Assembly: GCF_014204915.1 (NCBI RefSeq)
Contig: NZ_JACHMH010000001.1
Span: forward strand, 7,217,501 to 7,281,500
DNA from: Crossiella cryophila
Lineage (GTDB): Bacteria > Actinomycetota > Actinomycetes > Mycobacteriales > Pseudonocardiaceae
Length of the DNA stretch: 64,000 nt
Direction: 5' to 3'
Shown here: piece by piece, positions 31,272 to 39,429 of the stretch
Position numbering within the stretch: position 1 is the first letter of the stretch
Layout of the letters: each line of letters opens with the position of its first letter
Notes under the pieces: generated by a model
The model's database searches: none
The model's input: only the letters and a program-made list of their open reading frames with translations
What the model was told of the DNA's origin: nothing
Translations under genes and position numbers: made by a program

Positions 31272-31533
31272 GTGTGCTCCTGGTGCTCGTGCGTGCTCGT
31301 TCTCGGCACATCTTCTCAGCACGCACCGAGGTCAGTTCGTGACGGGGCGTGAGAACTGGTTGCGGGTGGGGCCCGCGGTGGACGGTACGCGGCCGTCCCG
31401 GGCGGTCGAGCAGCCGGTCCGGCACCCGCCGGATGGCGGTGATCAACTGCGCGACCTTGTGGTTTCGCCCGGGTTCGCTGACCCTGGATCACTCGCTCGG
31501 GTGAGGGAACGCGACCACTGGGGAGGAACGCGC

Positions 31534-32709
31534 ATGTCCGCACTCCAACTTCCGCTCAACCGTCCCAATCCACTGGCACTCGCGCCGCTGTACCAGGTGC
31601 TGCGCCGGGAGACGCCGGTGGTGCCGGTGATTACCCCGGCCGGCGACCCGGCCTGGCTGGTGCTCGGCTACGAGGAGGTGAAGCAGGTCTTCGCCGATCC
31701 CCGGTTCGGCCGGTCCCATCCCGAGCCGGAACGCGCGGGCAGGTTGGCGGAGTCGGCGATGGGCGGTGGCGCCGCCGGTGATCACGAGACGGAGCAGGCC
31801 GAGCACGCCCGCATGCGCAGGGCGCTTGGCCCGGCGTTCTCGGTGCCGCGGATGCGTCGGCTGACGGACCGGATCCAGGAGCTGACCGATCGCTGCCTGG
31901 ACGATCTCGCGGCCGCGGACCAGCCTGCCGACCTGCACCGGCTGGTCTCGTTCCCGTTGCCCGCACTGGCCATCAGCGAACTGCTCGGCGTGCCTGAGGC
32001 CGACAGCGCGCATTTCAGCCGCCTGTCCAGGGACCTCGGGCTCTTCGACGATCCGGCGGCCAGTCAGGCCGCGCTGGCCGAGTTCGCCGCCTACACCCTC
32101 GGCCTGGCCGCGGCCAAACGCGCGCAGCCGGGTCCGGACGTGCTCTCCGACCTGGTCGCCGACCCCACCATCACCGATGAGGTGGTGGCCCAGCTGGCCA
32201 TCGCGCTGCTCTTCGCCGGGCACGAGACGACAGCGACCCGGATCGACTTCGGCGTGCTGTGGCTGCTGTCCGATCCGGCCCGGCGGGCGGCGTTCACCGC
32301 GGACCCCGACGGCCAGGTTCAGTCCACAGTGGAGGAAGTACTGCGCCTGTCCGCACCGCACGGCCTTGGCCTGCTCCGCTACGCGCACGAGGACGTGGCG
32401 ATCGGCGGGGTGACCATCGGGCGCGGGGACATGGTGCTGGTGTCCAACGACGCCGCCAACCGGGACACCGCGGTGTTCCCCGACGCCGAGGAGTTCCAGC
32501 CCGGCCGGAAACCCAATCCCCACCTGGCTTTCGGCCACGGCAGGCACGTCTGCATCGGCGCCAACCTGGCCCGCGCCCAGCTCCGGATCCTGTTCCCGGC
32601 CCTGTTCCGCCGCTTCCCGAACCTGTCCCTGGTCGCCGGGGTGGAGGACCTCCCGCTGGTGACCAACGACCTCACCGGCGGGGTGGCCGAGGTGCTCGTG
32701 CGCTGGTGA
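31534..32709 (+). CDS. Cytochrome P450
   Basis: A 391-residue soluble bacterial P450. The I-helix oxygen-binding motif is AGHETTATR, the K-helix ExxR is EVLR, and the heme loop is [10 protein letters not shown] with Cys340 as the thiolate ligand. In most class I P450s the I-helix has an acid-alcohol pair; here it is Glu-Thr, which is standard. It needs ferredoxin and reductase partners that are not in the window. GGGAGGAA lies 6 bp before ATG 31534. A methyltransferase follows after 46 bp with its own likely promoter, so the two may form a small oxidise-then-methylate tailoring unit (inference). Confidence 0.93.
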   Translation: MSALQLPLNRPNPLALAPLYQVLRRETPVVPVITPAGDPAWLVLGYEEVKQVFADPRFGRSHPEPERAGRLAESAMGGGAAGDHETEQAEHARMRRALGPAFSVPRMRRLTDRIQELTDRCLDDLAAADQPADLHRLVSFPLPALAISELLGVPEADSAHFSRLSRDLGLFDDPAASQAALAEFAAYTLGLAAAKRAQPGPDVLSDLVADPTITDEVVAQLAIALLFAGHETTATRIDFGVLWLLSDPARRAAFTADPDGQVQSTVEEVLRLSAPHGLGLLRYAHEDVAIGGVTIGRGDMVLVSNDAANRDTAVFPDAEEFQPGRKPNPHLAFGHGRHVCIGANLARAQLRILFPALFRRFPNLSLVAGVEDLPLVTNDLTGGVAEVLVRW

Positions 32710-32742
32710 CCGAACTCGGTCGCACCTGTCGCGGACTCGCTC

Positions 32743-32755
32743 TAGGCTGGCCGGA
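32743..32755 (+). promoter_or_regulatory. Leaderless -10 element before the methyltransferase
   Basis: TAGGCT (32743-32748) matches TANNNT and ends 7 bp before ATG 32756, the spacing expected when transcription begins at the start codon. No ribosome site precedes the ATG. Confidence 0.45.
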
Positions 32756-33466
32756 ATGGACGTGTCGACCATTGCCGTGCCCCACACCCTCGCCCACCTC
32801 AAGCCACTGCTGCCCCCGCCTCCGGCCCGCATCCTGGAGGCGGGGTGCGGCAGTGGCGCGCTGGCCGCCGCGCTGATCGGACTCGGCTACCGGGTCACCG
32901 GCGTGGATCGCAGTCCCGACGTGGTCGCCGCCGCTCGCGAGCGCGGGGTGGAGGTGATCGAGGCCGATGTCAACGAGGTCTCCGGCGAGTACGACGTGGT
33001 GCTGTTCACCCGGTCGCTGCACCACGCGGAGGACCTGGACGGCACCCTGGCGCACGCGGCCACCCTGCTCGCGCCGGGCGGGCTGATCGTGCTGGAGGAA
33101 TTCGCCTGGGAACGGGTGGACCAGCCCGCCGCGCACTTCTACTACGACAACCGAGCCCTGCTCGTCGCCACCGGCGTACTCAAAGCCGAGGTGCCCGAAG
33201 GGGACCCGCTCAAGGCCTGGGTCGCCGGCCACGACTTCCTGCACCGGGGCTCCGACATGCTGGACGCCCTCAGCCGAGTCGGCACCAATCTGTCCACAGT
33301 AGACACCCCGATGCTGTGGCGCCTGGTATACGGCCGTTCCGGGATCTGGACCGACCCCGCCACCCACGCCACGAGCGCGCTCAACGCGATCCACCAGTCC
33401 GAACAACGACGGCTGGACGCAGGCATGATCCCGTCCATCGGCCTGCTGGCCACCGTCCAGCGCTAA
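32756..33466 (+). CDS. Class I SAM-dependent methyltransferase
   Basis: A 236-residue methyltransferase with motif I LEAGCGSGAL, motif II VTGVDRSPDVV and the post-II stretch YDVVLFTRSLHHAEDL typical of the Methyltransf_11/UbiE-like group. LLAPGGLIVLEEF follows. Substrate unknown; small-molecule O- or C-methylation is likely. Probably leaderless (TAGGCT 7 bp upstream). It ends 4 bp before a composite palindromic repeat, which may double as its transcription end. Confidence 0.88.
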   Translation: MDVSTIAVPHTLAHLKPLLPPPPARILEAGCGSGALAAALIGLGYRVTGVDRSPDVVAAARERGVEVIEADVNEVSGEYDVVLFTRSLHHAEDLDGTLAHAATLLAPGGLIVLEEFAWERVDQPAAHFYYDNRALLVATGVLKAEVPEGDPLKAWVAGHDFLHRGSDMLDALSRVGTNLSTVDTPMLWRLVYGRSGIWTDPATHATSALNAIHQSEQRRLDAGMIPSIGLLATVQR

Positions 33467-33470
33467 CGCC

Positions 33471-33612
33471 GTGTTGGCCGTTCTCGTACGGTGTGTTGGC
33501 CGAACTGGACGGTGTGTTGGCCGTTCTCGTACGGTGCTTTGGCCGTTCCGGACGGTGTTGGCGTTCCGGGTGTACCAGTTCGGCCAAGACTGTGTACGAC
33601 AACGGCCAACAC
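33471..33612. repeat. Composite palindromic repeat, copy B (expanded)
   Basis: Left arm GTGTTGGCCGTTCTCGTAC (33471-33489); right arm GTACGACAACGGCCAACAC (33594-33612), matching except for one central base. The left half is duplicated in tandem: the arm recurs at 33513 with a 42-bp period, separated by the inner module GTGTTGGCCGAACTGGACGG. Degenerate modules follow (TTTGGCCGTTCCGGACGG, TGTTGGCGTTCCGG), then ACCAGTTCGGCCAAGACTGT. It fills the gap between two convergent genes. Confidence 0.85.
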
Positions 33613-33625
33613 GCCGTCTTTCGGA

Positions 33626-34156
33626 CTACCCGCGGAGCTGGCCGCGGACCGCGCCTGCCGGGTATTCCGTGTTGTGCACGTTGACGTAGAACTGGCCTGG
33701 CGTGCGCTTCAGCTCACGCGCCAGTGCCGGGTCCACGTCGGTGCAGGTGCGACTGCGACCCTCGACCGGGGTCTTCAGGTGCAGGGCGACCGGACCGGCG
33801 GTGCCGGACTTGCCGCGGTGGATGTGTGCGGCGGTCGGCGCGCCGATCCGGCTCACCGACAGGGAAACGCAGACCTCGCGGTGGCCGATGCGCACCTGGG
33901 CGGTGCCGCGGCCGTCGGGGTCGCCGGGGCCGGGGACCTCGGCCGCGCCGGTCAGCCAGGCCGACCGGTAGCTGCCGCCGCCGAGCAGGTTGCCCAGGTC
34001 CAGATCGATACCGATGCCAATGCCGATTCCGATGCCGACATCCGGTCCGCGGTCACGGTCCTGGGCGGTGGCGGCGGCCGCGCCGGGGGCGGCGGCGAGC
34101 AGCGCCAGGCAGGCGGTTGCTGCCGGGATTGCGAGGGTGCGGATGGACATACGCAT
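33626..34156 (-). CDS. Secreted CHRD-domain protein with Gly-Ile repeat
   Basis: A 176-residue exported protein: signal peptide (RMSIRTLAIPAATACLALLA ... GAAAA), a low-complexity run VGIGIGIGIGIDLDL encoded by repeating hexamers near 34010-34045, then a CHRD domain (AAHIHRGKSGTAGPVALHL and YVNVHNTEYPAGAVRGQL), a chordin-derived beta-sandwich often found with superoxide dismutase-like histidines in bacteria. ATG 34156 with GGAGG about 9 bp upstream gives the best signal peptide; the frame extends to 34186. Function unknown. First of three secreted-protein genes on this strand. Confidence 0.82.
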   Translation of the reverse strand: MRMSIRTLAIPAATACLALLAAAPGAAAATAQDRDRGPDVGIGIGIGIGIDLDLGNLLGGGSYRSAWLTGAAEVPGPGDPDGRGTAQVRIGHREVCVSLSVSRIGAPTAAHIHRGKSGTAGPVALHLKTPVEGRSRTCTDVDPALARELKRTPGQFYVNVHNTEYPAGAVRGQLRG

Positions 34157-34215
34157 GCGGAACGACCTCCGTGATTGTGTTGCCATTGCGTCGATCTGGC
34201 CTACGCGTCCGATGA

Positions 34216-35076
34216 TCAGGGCGCGAAGGTCAGACCGGTCACACTGCTCAACAGGGGGGAGATGACGCCGGCCCGGCCGGTGGCCAGGTTGATCCGGACG
34301 AGCAGGGTCAGGCCGTGCACGCGCACCACGGCGGCGGCACGGTAGTCCTGGGGCCGGAACGGCCCGGCGCTCGCCTTACCCGAGATGTCGAAACCGTTGA
34401 CCGCGCTGATGTTCAGGCCCAGCCTGCCGATCGCGGTGAGCTGACCGGTGTTGGGCGAGACCACCGGGGTCTCCCCCGGCAGGCTGCCCTGCTTGACCAG
34501 GGTGTCCCGCGCGGAGTCCAGGCCGTACAACGCGGTGCTGGTGGCACCGGCCACGCTGTTGGTGTAACCGGCGGCGGCCACCTTGGGGGCGGGGCCGCCT
34601 GCCGGGTAGCTCAACGGGGTGTCGGTGCCCGCGATGGCGCCGGTGTCCGGGTGCAGGCGCAGGTTCTCCCCCGCGTCGGTGACCACCCGGATACGGTCCA
34701 CGGCTGGGTTGAAGTCGAAGCCGACCGCCTTGCCGCGCAAGGAGATCGGGGCGCCGGTGGCGGTCGCGGCGCCGGTGGCCGGGTTGATCCGGTAGAGCCT
34801 GCCCGCCTCGGACAGGGTGTAGAGCGCGCCAGTGGCGGGACGGGTGTCCAGTCCCACCAGGCGTTCGCCGCGGGCCAGGCCGGTGATCCGCTTGCGCTGC
34901 TTGGCCAGCAGCGGCAGGTCGGGGTCGTGCCGGGTGAGCACGCCGTCGTTGGTGAGCAGTAACAGATCCCCGGACCGGGCGGCGGCCGGGGCGGCCGCCG
35001 CCGTGCCGGTGGTGCCGGCCAGGACCGTGGCCAGCACGGTCGCGCCGGTCACCAACAGGCCGGTGGTCTTTCGCAT
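34216..35076 (-). CDS. Secreted DUF4394 protein
   Basis: A 286-residue exported protein. Signal peptide RKTTGLLVTGATVLATVLAG ... AAAAPAAA, then repeats typical of DUF4394: LVGLDTRPATGALYTL, GRLYRINPATGAATA, VGFDFNPAVDRIRVVTD and NLRLHPDTGAI, which suggest a beta-propeller-like fold. GGAG lies 5 bp before ATG 35076. Biochemical role unknown. In actinomycetes this family is often found beside fasciclin and CHRD proteins, as here. Confidence 0.88.
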   Translation of the reverse strand: MRKTTGLLVTGATVLATVLAGTTGTAAAAPAAARSGDLLLLTNDGVLTRHDPDLPLLAKQRKRITGLARGERLVGLDTRPATGALYTLSEAGRLYRINPATGAATATGAPISLRGKAVGFDFNPAVDRIRVVTDAGENLRLHPDTGAIAGTDTPLSYPAGGPAPKVAAAGYTNSVAGATSTALYGLDSARDTLVKQGSLPGETPVVSPNTGQLTAIGRLGLNISAVNGFDISGKASAGPFRPQDYRAAAVVRVHGLTLLVRINLATGRAGVISPLLSSVTGLTFAP

Positions 35077-35116
35077 TCCCACTCCAGTGGTTGAGGGTTG
35101 GCGCGGATCCGTTGCC

Positions 35117-35773
35117 TTACTTGGGCATCAGCACCGAGTCGATCAGGTAAACGGTGGCGTTGGCGGTGTGCACGCCACCGCAGATCACGTTGGCGTCATT
35201 GACCTTCAGCGCGTTGCCGGAGCCGGTGACCTTGACCATGCCGGTCTGCACGGTCTTCTGGTCGCCCGCGATCTTGTCCGGCGCGATCTGACCCGGCACC
35301 ACGTGGTAGGTCAGGATCTTGGTCAGCAGCGCGTCATCGGTCTTGAGCTTCTCGATGGTGGCCGCGTCGATCTTGGCGAAGGCGGAGTCGACCGGCGCGA
35401 ACACGGTGAACTCACTGCCGTTGAGCGTGGAAACCAGGTTGACCTTCGGGTTCAGCTTGCCGGAGACCGCCGCGACCAGTGTCTTGAGCAGCGGGTTGTT
35501 GCTCGCGGCCACGGCCACCGGGTCAGCAGCCATACCGGCAACCGAACCCGGGCCCTGCGGAACCTGCTGGGCATAGCCCGAACAGCCGGAGCCGACCAGG
35601 TCACGGGCCGGATCGGCCATCGCGGCCGAGGTGGGGGCGGCGCTGGAGGCGGGGGCGGCCGAGGTGGTGCCGGAGTTGCCGCCGGCCATGTCACCGGAGC
35701 CACAGGCCGAGGCGACCAGGGCGAGGGCGGCGACGCCGAAGGTCATCGTGCCGCGACGAATGCTGCGCATCAT
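35117..35773 (-). CDS. Fasciclin (FAS1) domain lipoprotein
   Basis: A 218-residue surface lipoprotein. The signal ends with lipobox LVASAC, giving a lipidated Cys. A Ser/Ala-rich tether leads to a FAS1 domain (about 85-218), with conserved [14 protein letters not shown] and [12 protein letters not shown]. The closest well-known comparison is the MPT70/MPT83 pair of mycobacteria, which flank dipZ; here too it is divergent from dipZ, 207 bp away. GGAG lies 7 bp before ATG 35773. Probably an adhesin or envelope protein. The gap to dipZ holds no obvious palindrome. Confidence 0.9.
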   Translation of the reverse strand: MMRSIRRGTMTFGVAALALVASACGSGDMAGGNSGTTSAAPASSAAPTSAAMADPARDLVGSGCSGYAQQVPQGPGSVAGMAADPVAVAASNNPLLKTLVAAVSGKLNPKVNLVSTLNGSEFTVFAPVDSAFAKIDAATIEKLKTDDALLTKILTYHVVPGQIAPDKIAGDQKTVQTGMVKVTGSGNALKVNDANVICGGVHTANATVYLIDSVLMPK

Positions 35774-35980
35774 GACTGTGCTCCATCTCGTGTGCTGAGG
35801 CGTCTGTCCGAAGTGGACTGTTCAACGCCGGACATGAGGTTGTTCGGCGCTGGTTCACCGCCGGATCGACCCTCAGGCCAGTCGAGACCTTTTCGTTACA
35901 TTCGACGTCGCGGCCGAACCGAACCGCCTCGGGGCGCGAACACCTCGCATGCCCCACTCGGACAACCTGATGAGGACCCC

Positions 35981-37738
35981 GTGCTCACACTCGCGTTGAT
36001 CGGGCTCATCGGCGGGCTGGTCACCGGCATCTCGCCGTGCATCCTGCCGGTGCTGCCGGTCATCTTCCTCTCCGGCGGCGCGCAGAGCGCCCGCACCACA
36101 CCGAACTCCGGGGACGCCGCGGGCGGCGGTGTGGCCACCGCGGCGCCTCCGGCACCACCGGTCTCCAAGGCAAGGCCCTACCTGGTCATCGCCGGGCTGG
36201 TGGTCAGCTTCTCCCTGGTCACCCTGTTCGGCTCACTGCTGCTCTCCATCCTCGGCCTGCCCCAGGACGTGTTGCGCTGGGGCGGCATCGTGGTGCTGGC
36301 GCTGATCGGCATCGGCCTGATCGTGCCCGCCTTCGAGCACCTGCTGGAAAAGCCGTTCAGCTGGATCCCGCAGCGCCGCCCGGACGCCGCCCGCGGTGGC
36401 TTCCCGCTCGGCCTGGCCCTGGGCGCGATCTACGTGCCGTGCGCCGGACCGGTGCTCGCCGCCATCTCGGTGGCAGGCTCCACCGGCAAGATCGGCCTGG
36501 AGACCGTGGTGCTGACGGTGACCTTCGCGGTCGGCGCGGCCACTCCCCTGCTGATCTTCGCACTGGCCGGGCGCCGGGTCGCCGAGCGGGTCAAGGCCTT
36601 CCGCAGGCGCCAGCGCGGTATCCGGATCACCGCGGGCATCGTGATGCTCGCGCTGTCCCTCGGCCTGGTCTTCAACCTGCCGCAGCTGCTGCAACGGGTC
36701 ATCCCGGACTACACCAGCGCCTTGCAGGACAAGGTGAACAACTCCGATCAGGTGAAGAAGGCGCTCAACCTCGGCGGTCTGGTCAACGAGCAGAACAAGG
36801 ACCTGGACAAGTGCACCGAGGGCGCCAAGGAGCTGGAAAGCTGTGGCACCGCACCGGATATCACCGGCATCCAGCAGTGGCTCAACACCCCCGGCGGCGC
36901 GGGGGTGGACCTGAAGCAGTTGCGCGGCAAGGTTGTGCTGCTGGACTTCTGGGCCTACTCCTGCATCAACTGCCAGCGCTCGCTGCCGCACGTGACCGCA
37001 TGGGACAAGGCCTATCGCCAGTCCGGCCTGCAGGTCATCGGCATCCACTCCCCCGAGTACGCCTTCGAGAAGGAACCCGGCAACGTGGCCTCGGCGGCCA
37101 AGGGCTTCGGCATCGAGTACCCGGTGGCCCTGGACAACTCGCTGGGCACCTGGACCAACTACCGCAACCGGTTCTGGCCCGCGCACTACCTCATCGACGC
37201 CCAGGGCACGGTGCGGCACATCAAGTTCGGCGAGGGCGACTACCAGAGCACCGAGCGGATGATCCGCCAGCTGCTCACCGACGCGAGTCCCGGCGTGAAC
37301 CTGCCGGGGGCCACCGAACTCTCCGACGTCACCCCGGACACCGGCAAGATCACCCCGGAGACCTACCTCGGCTCGACCAAGCGAGTGAACTTCGCCGGCA
37401 CGGAAACCTATACCAGCGGCGAGAAATCCTTCGCCTTCCCCGGCGAGCAGCCCAAGGACAGCTTCGCGCTGGAAGGTGACTGGACCCTCACCAGTCAGCA
37501 CATCACCCCGGTCAAGGAGCAGGGCCGGATCCGGCTGGACTACCGGGCCAAGGAGGTCCGGATGGTGCTCTCCGGAAGCGGCACGGTCAGCTACGAGAGC
37601 AACGGCGTCACCAAGACCATCCGGGTCGAGGGCACCCCGAACTCCTACCAGCTGCTGTCCACAAAGGACATCACCGAGGGCCGGGTCACGGTGACCGTCG
37701 GCGCCGGTGTGCAGGCCTACTCCTTCACCTTCGGCTGA
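35981..37738 (+). CDS. dipZ: DipZ-like membrane thiol-disulphide protein (CcdA-thioredoxin fusion)
   Basis: 585 residues. The N-terminal membrane part is CcdA-like, with the reactive pair Cys20 (ISPCILPVLP) and Cys154 (YVPCAGPVL). An exported thioredoxin-like domain carries CINC (Cys328/Cys331, AYSCINCQRSLP), and a C-terminal beta-rich domain of about 160 residues resembles a carbohydrate-binding module. It should carry electrons from cytoplasmic thioredoxin across the membrane to reduce extracytoplasmic disulphides. GTG 35981 with GAGG 5 bp upstream; the frame extends far upstream but without membrane similarity. A thioredoxin gene follows by 15 bp, a fitting electron donor. Confidence 0.93.
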   Translation: MLTLALIGLIGGLVTGISPCILPVLPVIFLSGGAQSARTTPNSGDAAGGGVATAAPPAPPVSKARPYLVIAGLVVSFSLVTLFGSLLLSILGLPQDVLRWGGIVVLALIGIGLIVPAFEHLLEKPFSWIPQRRPDAARGGFPLGLALGAIYVPCAGPVLAAISVAGSTGKIGLETVVLTVTFAVGAATPLLIFALAGRRVAERVKAFRRRQRGIRITAGIVMLALSLGLVFNLPQLLQRVIPDYTSALQDKVNNSDQVKKALNLGGLVNEQNKDLDKCTEGAKELESCGTAPDITGIQQWLNTPGGAGVDLKQLRGKVVLLDFWAYSCINCQRSLPHVTAWDKAYRQSGLQVIGIHSPEYAFEKEPGNVASAAKGFGIEYPVALDNSLGTWTNYRNRFWPAHYLIDAQGTVRHIKFGEGDYQSTERMIRQLLTDASPGVNLPGATELSDVTPDTGKITPETYLGSTKRVNFAGTETYTSGEKSFAFPGEQPKDSFALEGDWTLTSQHITPVKEQGRIRLDYRAKEVRMVLSGSGTVSYESNGVTKTIRVEGTPNSYQLLSTKDITEGRVTVTVGAGVQAYSFTFG

Positions 37739-37753
37739 GCGGGACGGAAAACC

Positions 37754-38074
37754 ATGGACATCGCAGACGTGACAACGGAAACCTTCGACCAGGACGTGCT
37801 CGGCAGCCAGCGCCCGGTACTGGTCGACTTCTGGGCCCCCTGGTGCGGGCCGTGCAAGGCACTGGCCCCGGTGCTGACCCAGATCGCGGCCGAACACGCC
37901 GAGCGCCTGGCGGTGGTGAAGCTGGACATCGACGAGCACCCGGAGATCGCCGGGCGGTACCAGGTCATGTCCATCCCGACCCTGATGGTCTTCGTGGGCG
38001 GCGAACCGGTGGGCACGCTGTCCGGCGCCAAACCGAAGCCCGCGGTGCAGAAGTTCCTGAGCGCCTGGCTCTGA
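37754..38074 (+). CDS. Thioredoxin
   Basis: A 106-residue cytoplasmic thioredoxin with active site FWAPWCGPCKAL (two Cys separated by Gly-Pro) and the cis-Pro in SIPTLMVF. Length is standard. It lies 15 bp after dipZ in the same direction, so it probably feeds electrons into DipZ, receiving them from thioredoxin reductase encoded elsewhere. GGGACGG upstream is a weak ribosome site. Confidence 0.95.
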   Translation: MDIADVTTETFDQDVLGSQRPVLVDFWAPWCGPCKALAPVLTQIAAEHAERLAVVKLDIDEHPEIAGRYQVMSIPTLMVFVGGEPVGTLSGAKPKPAVQKFLSAWL

Positions 38075-38260
38075 ACCCTCGGCGGGGCGGCGCGGCGGTC
38101 ACAACCAGCCGCGCCTGCTCCCCCGCGCGGATGCAGACCTCGACGTTCTCGGCGAGGTAACCGGGGCTTTCCAGCGAGGCCCTGGAGTACACCGAACGGT
38201 GCTGGCTGCCCCTGGCGAGCTGGGCCAGCTCCTCGGCCGCGTTGGCGCCGGCGGTGAAGA
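38075..38260 (-). pseudogene. Gene fragment, minus strand, unknown family
   Basis: Read on the minus strand this segment has almost exclusively G/C third bases and gives AGANAAEELAQLARGSQ ... RASLESPGYLAENVEV ... CIRAGEQARLVVTAAPP. It has no credible start, and it runs without its own stop into the antisense of the thioredoxin gene. This looks like the inner part of a former gene cut at both ends. Family not recognised. Confidence 0.35.
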
Positions 38261-38280
38261 AGCAGGGCGGGGAGTCGAAC

Positions 38281-38442
38281 CGCCGGACCGAGCAGCGGGC
38301 GCTGTCGTGCGCGTGCCGGATCCGCGGCCCGACCGACGAATCCAACGACGGCGTCAAGGAACCCCTGCTCGACCTCGGCGACGCCACCAAGTGGCCACCA
38401 GCCCCGCCCGAGCCGGGCAAACCCACCGGCGTGGCGCCCTGA
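38281..38442 (+). pseudogene. 3' fragment of a gene ending in ...KPTGVAP, unknown family
   Basis: On the plus strand the codons from about 38281 to the TGA at 38440-38442 again show a near-perfect G/C third-position bias (LSCACRIRGPTDESNDG, KEPLLDLGDATKWPPAP). A strong terminator follows 16 bp later. A short complete gene starting at TTG 38242 (66 residues) is possible but has no ribosome site. It more likely is the tail of a deleted gene joined head-on to the minus-strand fragment. Confidence 0.35.
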
Positions 38443-38458
38443 CCGGGGGCCCACCACA

Positions 38459-38504
38459 GGAGCGGCCCGGGATCGTTGTGCAGCAAGCGATCCCGGGCCG
38501 CTCC
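38459..38504. terminator. Strong bidirectional hairpin terminator
   Basis: GGAGCGGCCCGGGATCG (38459-38475) pairs perfectly with CGATCCCGGGCCGCTCC (38488-38504), a 17-bp stem around a 12-nt loop. It sits after the plus-strand gene fragment and before the VOC gene. Confidence 0.85.
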
Positions 38505-38578
38505 GGCGGATCCGTGCCGCTTGGGCCGCACGAGTGGATCTCGCGGTGGCGCTGTTGCCGGAGGGGGTGCCGTCCAGA

Positions 38579-38986
38579 ATGCTGACACCCGTGGACTCCA
38601 CCGCGCGGGCGTATCCCTACCTCGGTTATCGCGACGCCTCAGCGGCGCTGAGCTGGCTGGAGCAGGTGGGGTTCACCACGCTGGGCAGACGGGACGGCAC
38701 CGACGGCGCGGTGCTGCACGCGGAGGTCCGCTACGGCGAGGTCGTGCTCATCCTCTTCAGCGCCGACCCCGGCGCCCCGGCGCGGGAACCGGTCGGCGCC
38801 GGGGACGGGCTCTACCTCTGCCTGCCCACCCCCGCCGCCGTCGACGAGTGGTTCACCAGGGCGATCAGCTCAGGGGGCAGGGCCGTGCTGGTCCCGCACG
38901 ACATCGAACGGGGCGGTCGCCGGGCGCGGGTGTTCGATCCCGAGGGCAAGGAGTGGAGCGTGGGCACCTACCGTCCGGGTGGCTGA
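38579..38986 (+). CDS. VOC-family protein (bleomycin-resistance/glyoxalase-like)
   Basis: A 135-residue single VOC module: YPYLGYRDASAALSWLEQVG at the start, LYLCLPTPAAVDEWF in the middle and RARVFDPEGKEWSVGTY at the end, the usual arrangement for PhnB-like or antibiotic-binding proteins. ATG 38579 follows GGAGGGGG by 11 bp; GTG 38534 is an alternative. The 3' end overlaps the converging truncated XRE gene by 122 bp, which is unusual for two working genes. Ligand unknown. Confidence 0.82.
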   Translation: MLTPVDSTARAYPYLGYRDASAALSWLEQVGFTTLGRRDGTDGAVLHAEVRYGEVVLILFSADPGAPAREPVGAGDGLYLCLPTPAAVDEWFTRAISSGGRAVLVPHDIERGGRRARVFDPEGKEWSVGTYRPGG

Positions 38987-39338
38987 GTTCGCCCGCCGGG
39001 CGGATGCCGGGGAAGCGGAGGACGCGGGTGACCGACGAGGGCGCCTTGGTCCCTCGCGCCAACCGGATCAGGTGGCCGCGGTCGGCCTCGCTCAGCCCAA
39101 GGACGCTCGCCACCACGTCCAGGACTATCGGCGAGACGATGACCGCCCTGCCCTCCTCCAGCCAGGAGTACCACGCCGCGCTGACTCCGGCAGCCCACGC
39201 GACCTCCTCGCTCCGCAACCCCGGCGCATGACTCCAGCTCCCCGGGCAACCGCCCGCGCACTCCGGCTGGGCGCGTAGCCGGGCGGAGCGGAGGAAGTCG
39301 CCCAACTCCTCGCGGTTGGCCTCGGGTACCAGCGTCAT
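38865..39338 (-). pseudogene. Truncated XRE/MmyB-type regulator
   Basis: Residues about 1-95 match the DNA-binding half of MmyB-like regulators: NREELGDFLRSARLRAQPE, PGLRSEEVAWAAGVSAAWYS and SPIVLDVVASVLGLSEADRG. These proteins normally continue to about 270-290 residues with a ligand-binding PAS-like domain. Here the similarity stops near VTRVLRFPGIRP and the remaining residues are the antisense of the VOC gene. It is therefore a 3'-truncated copy; the DNA-binding part might still be made. Confidence 0.65.
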
Positions 39339-39429
39339 GACCCAATTCTGCGCATTCTGATCTTCATCGGGTTAGCAGCACAGCGGCACAGGTTTGCACT
39401 GTGCTGACCTGATCGCCAGCCGCGCCGGG

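Noticed and set aside
31534-33466. P450 plus methyltransferase as part of the NRPS cluster
   Set aside because: Five kb and several unrelated, divergently transcribed genes separate them from the NRPS; proximity alone does not support a joint pathway.
33471-33689. Short frames of about 70-100 codons in the composite repeats as genes
   Set aside because: They arise from the repeat sequence itself on both strands, have no ribosome sites, and the same peptide phrases recur in unrelated places.
34832-35980. Long upstream extension of dipZ
   Set aside because: It is antisense to the DUF4394 and fasciclin genes and shows no membrane similarity; GTG 35981 starts directly at the CcdA domain.
38262-38368. 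tRNA-like end on the minus strand (GGTTCGACTCCCC with GCAGGG/CCCTGC ends)
   Set aside because: The span of about 107 nt is too long, the T arm does not pair properly and no D or anticodon arm can be drawn. It is more likely coding remnant.
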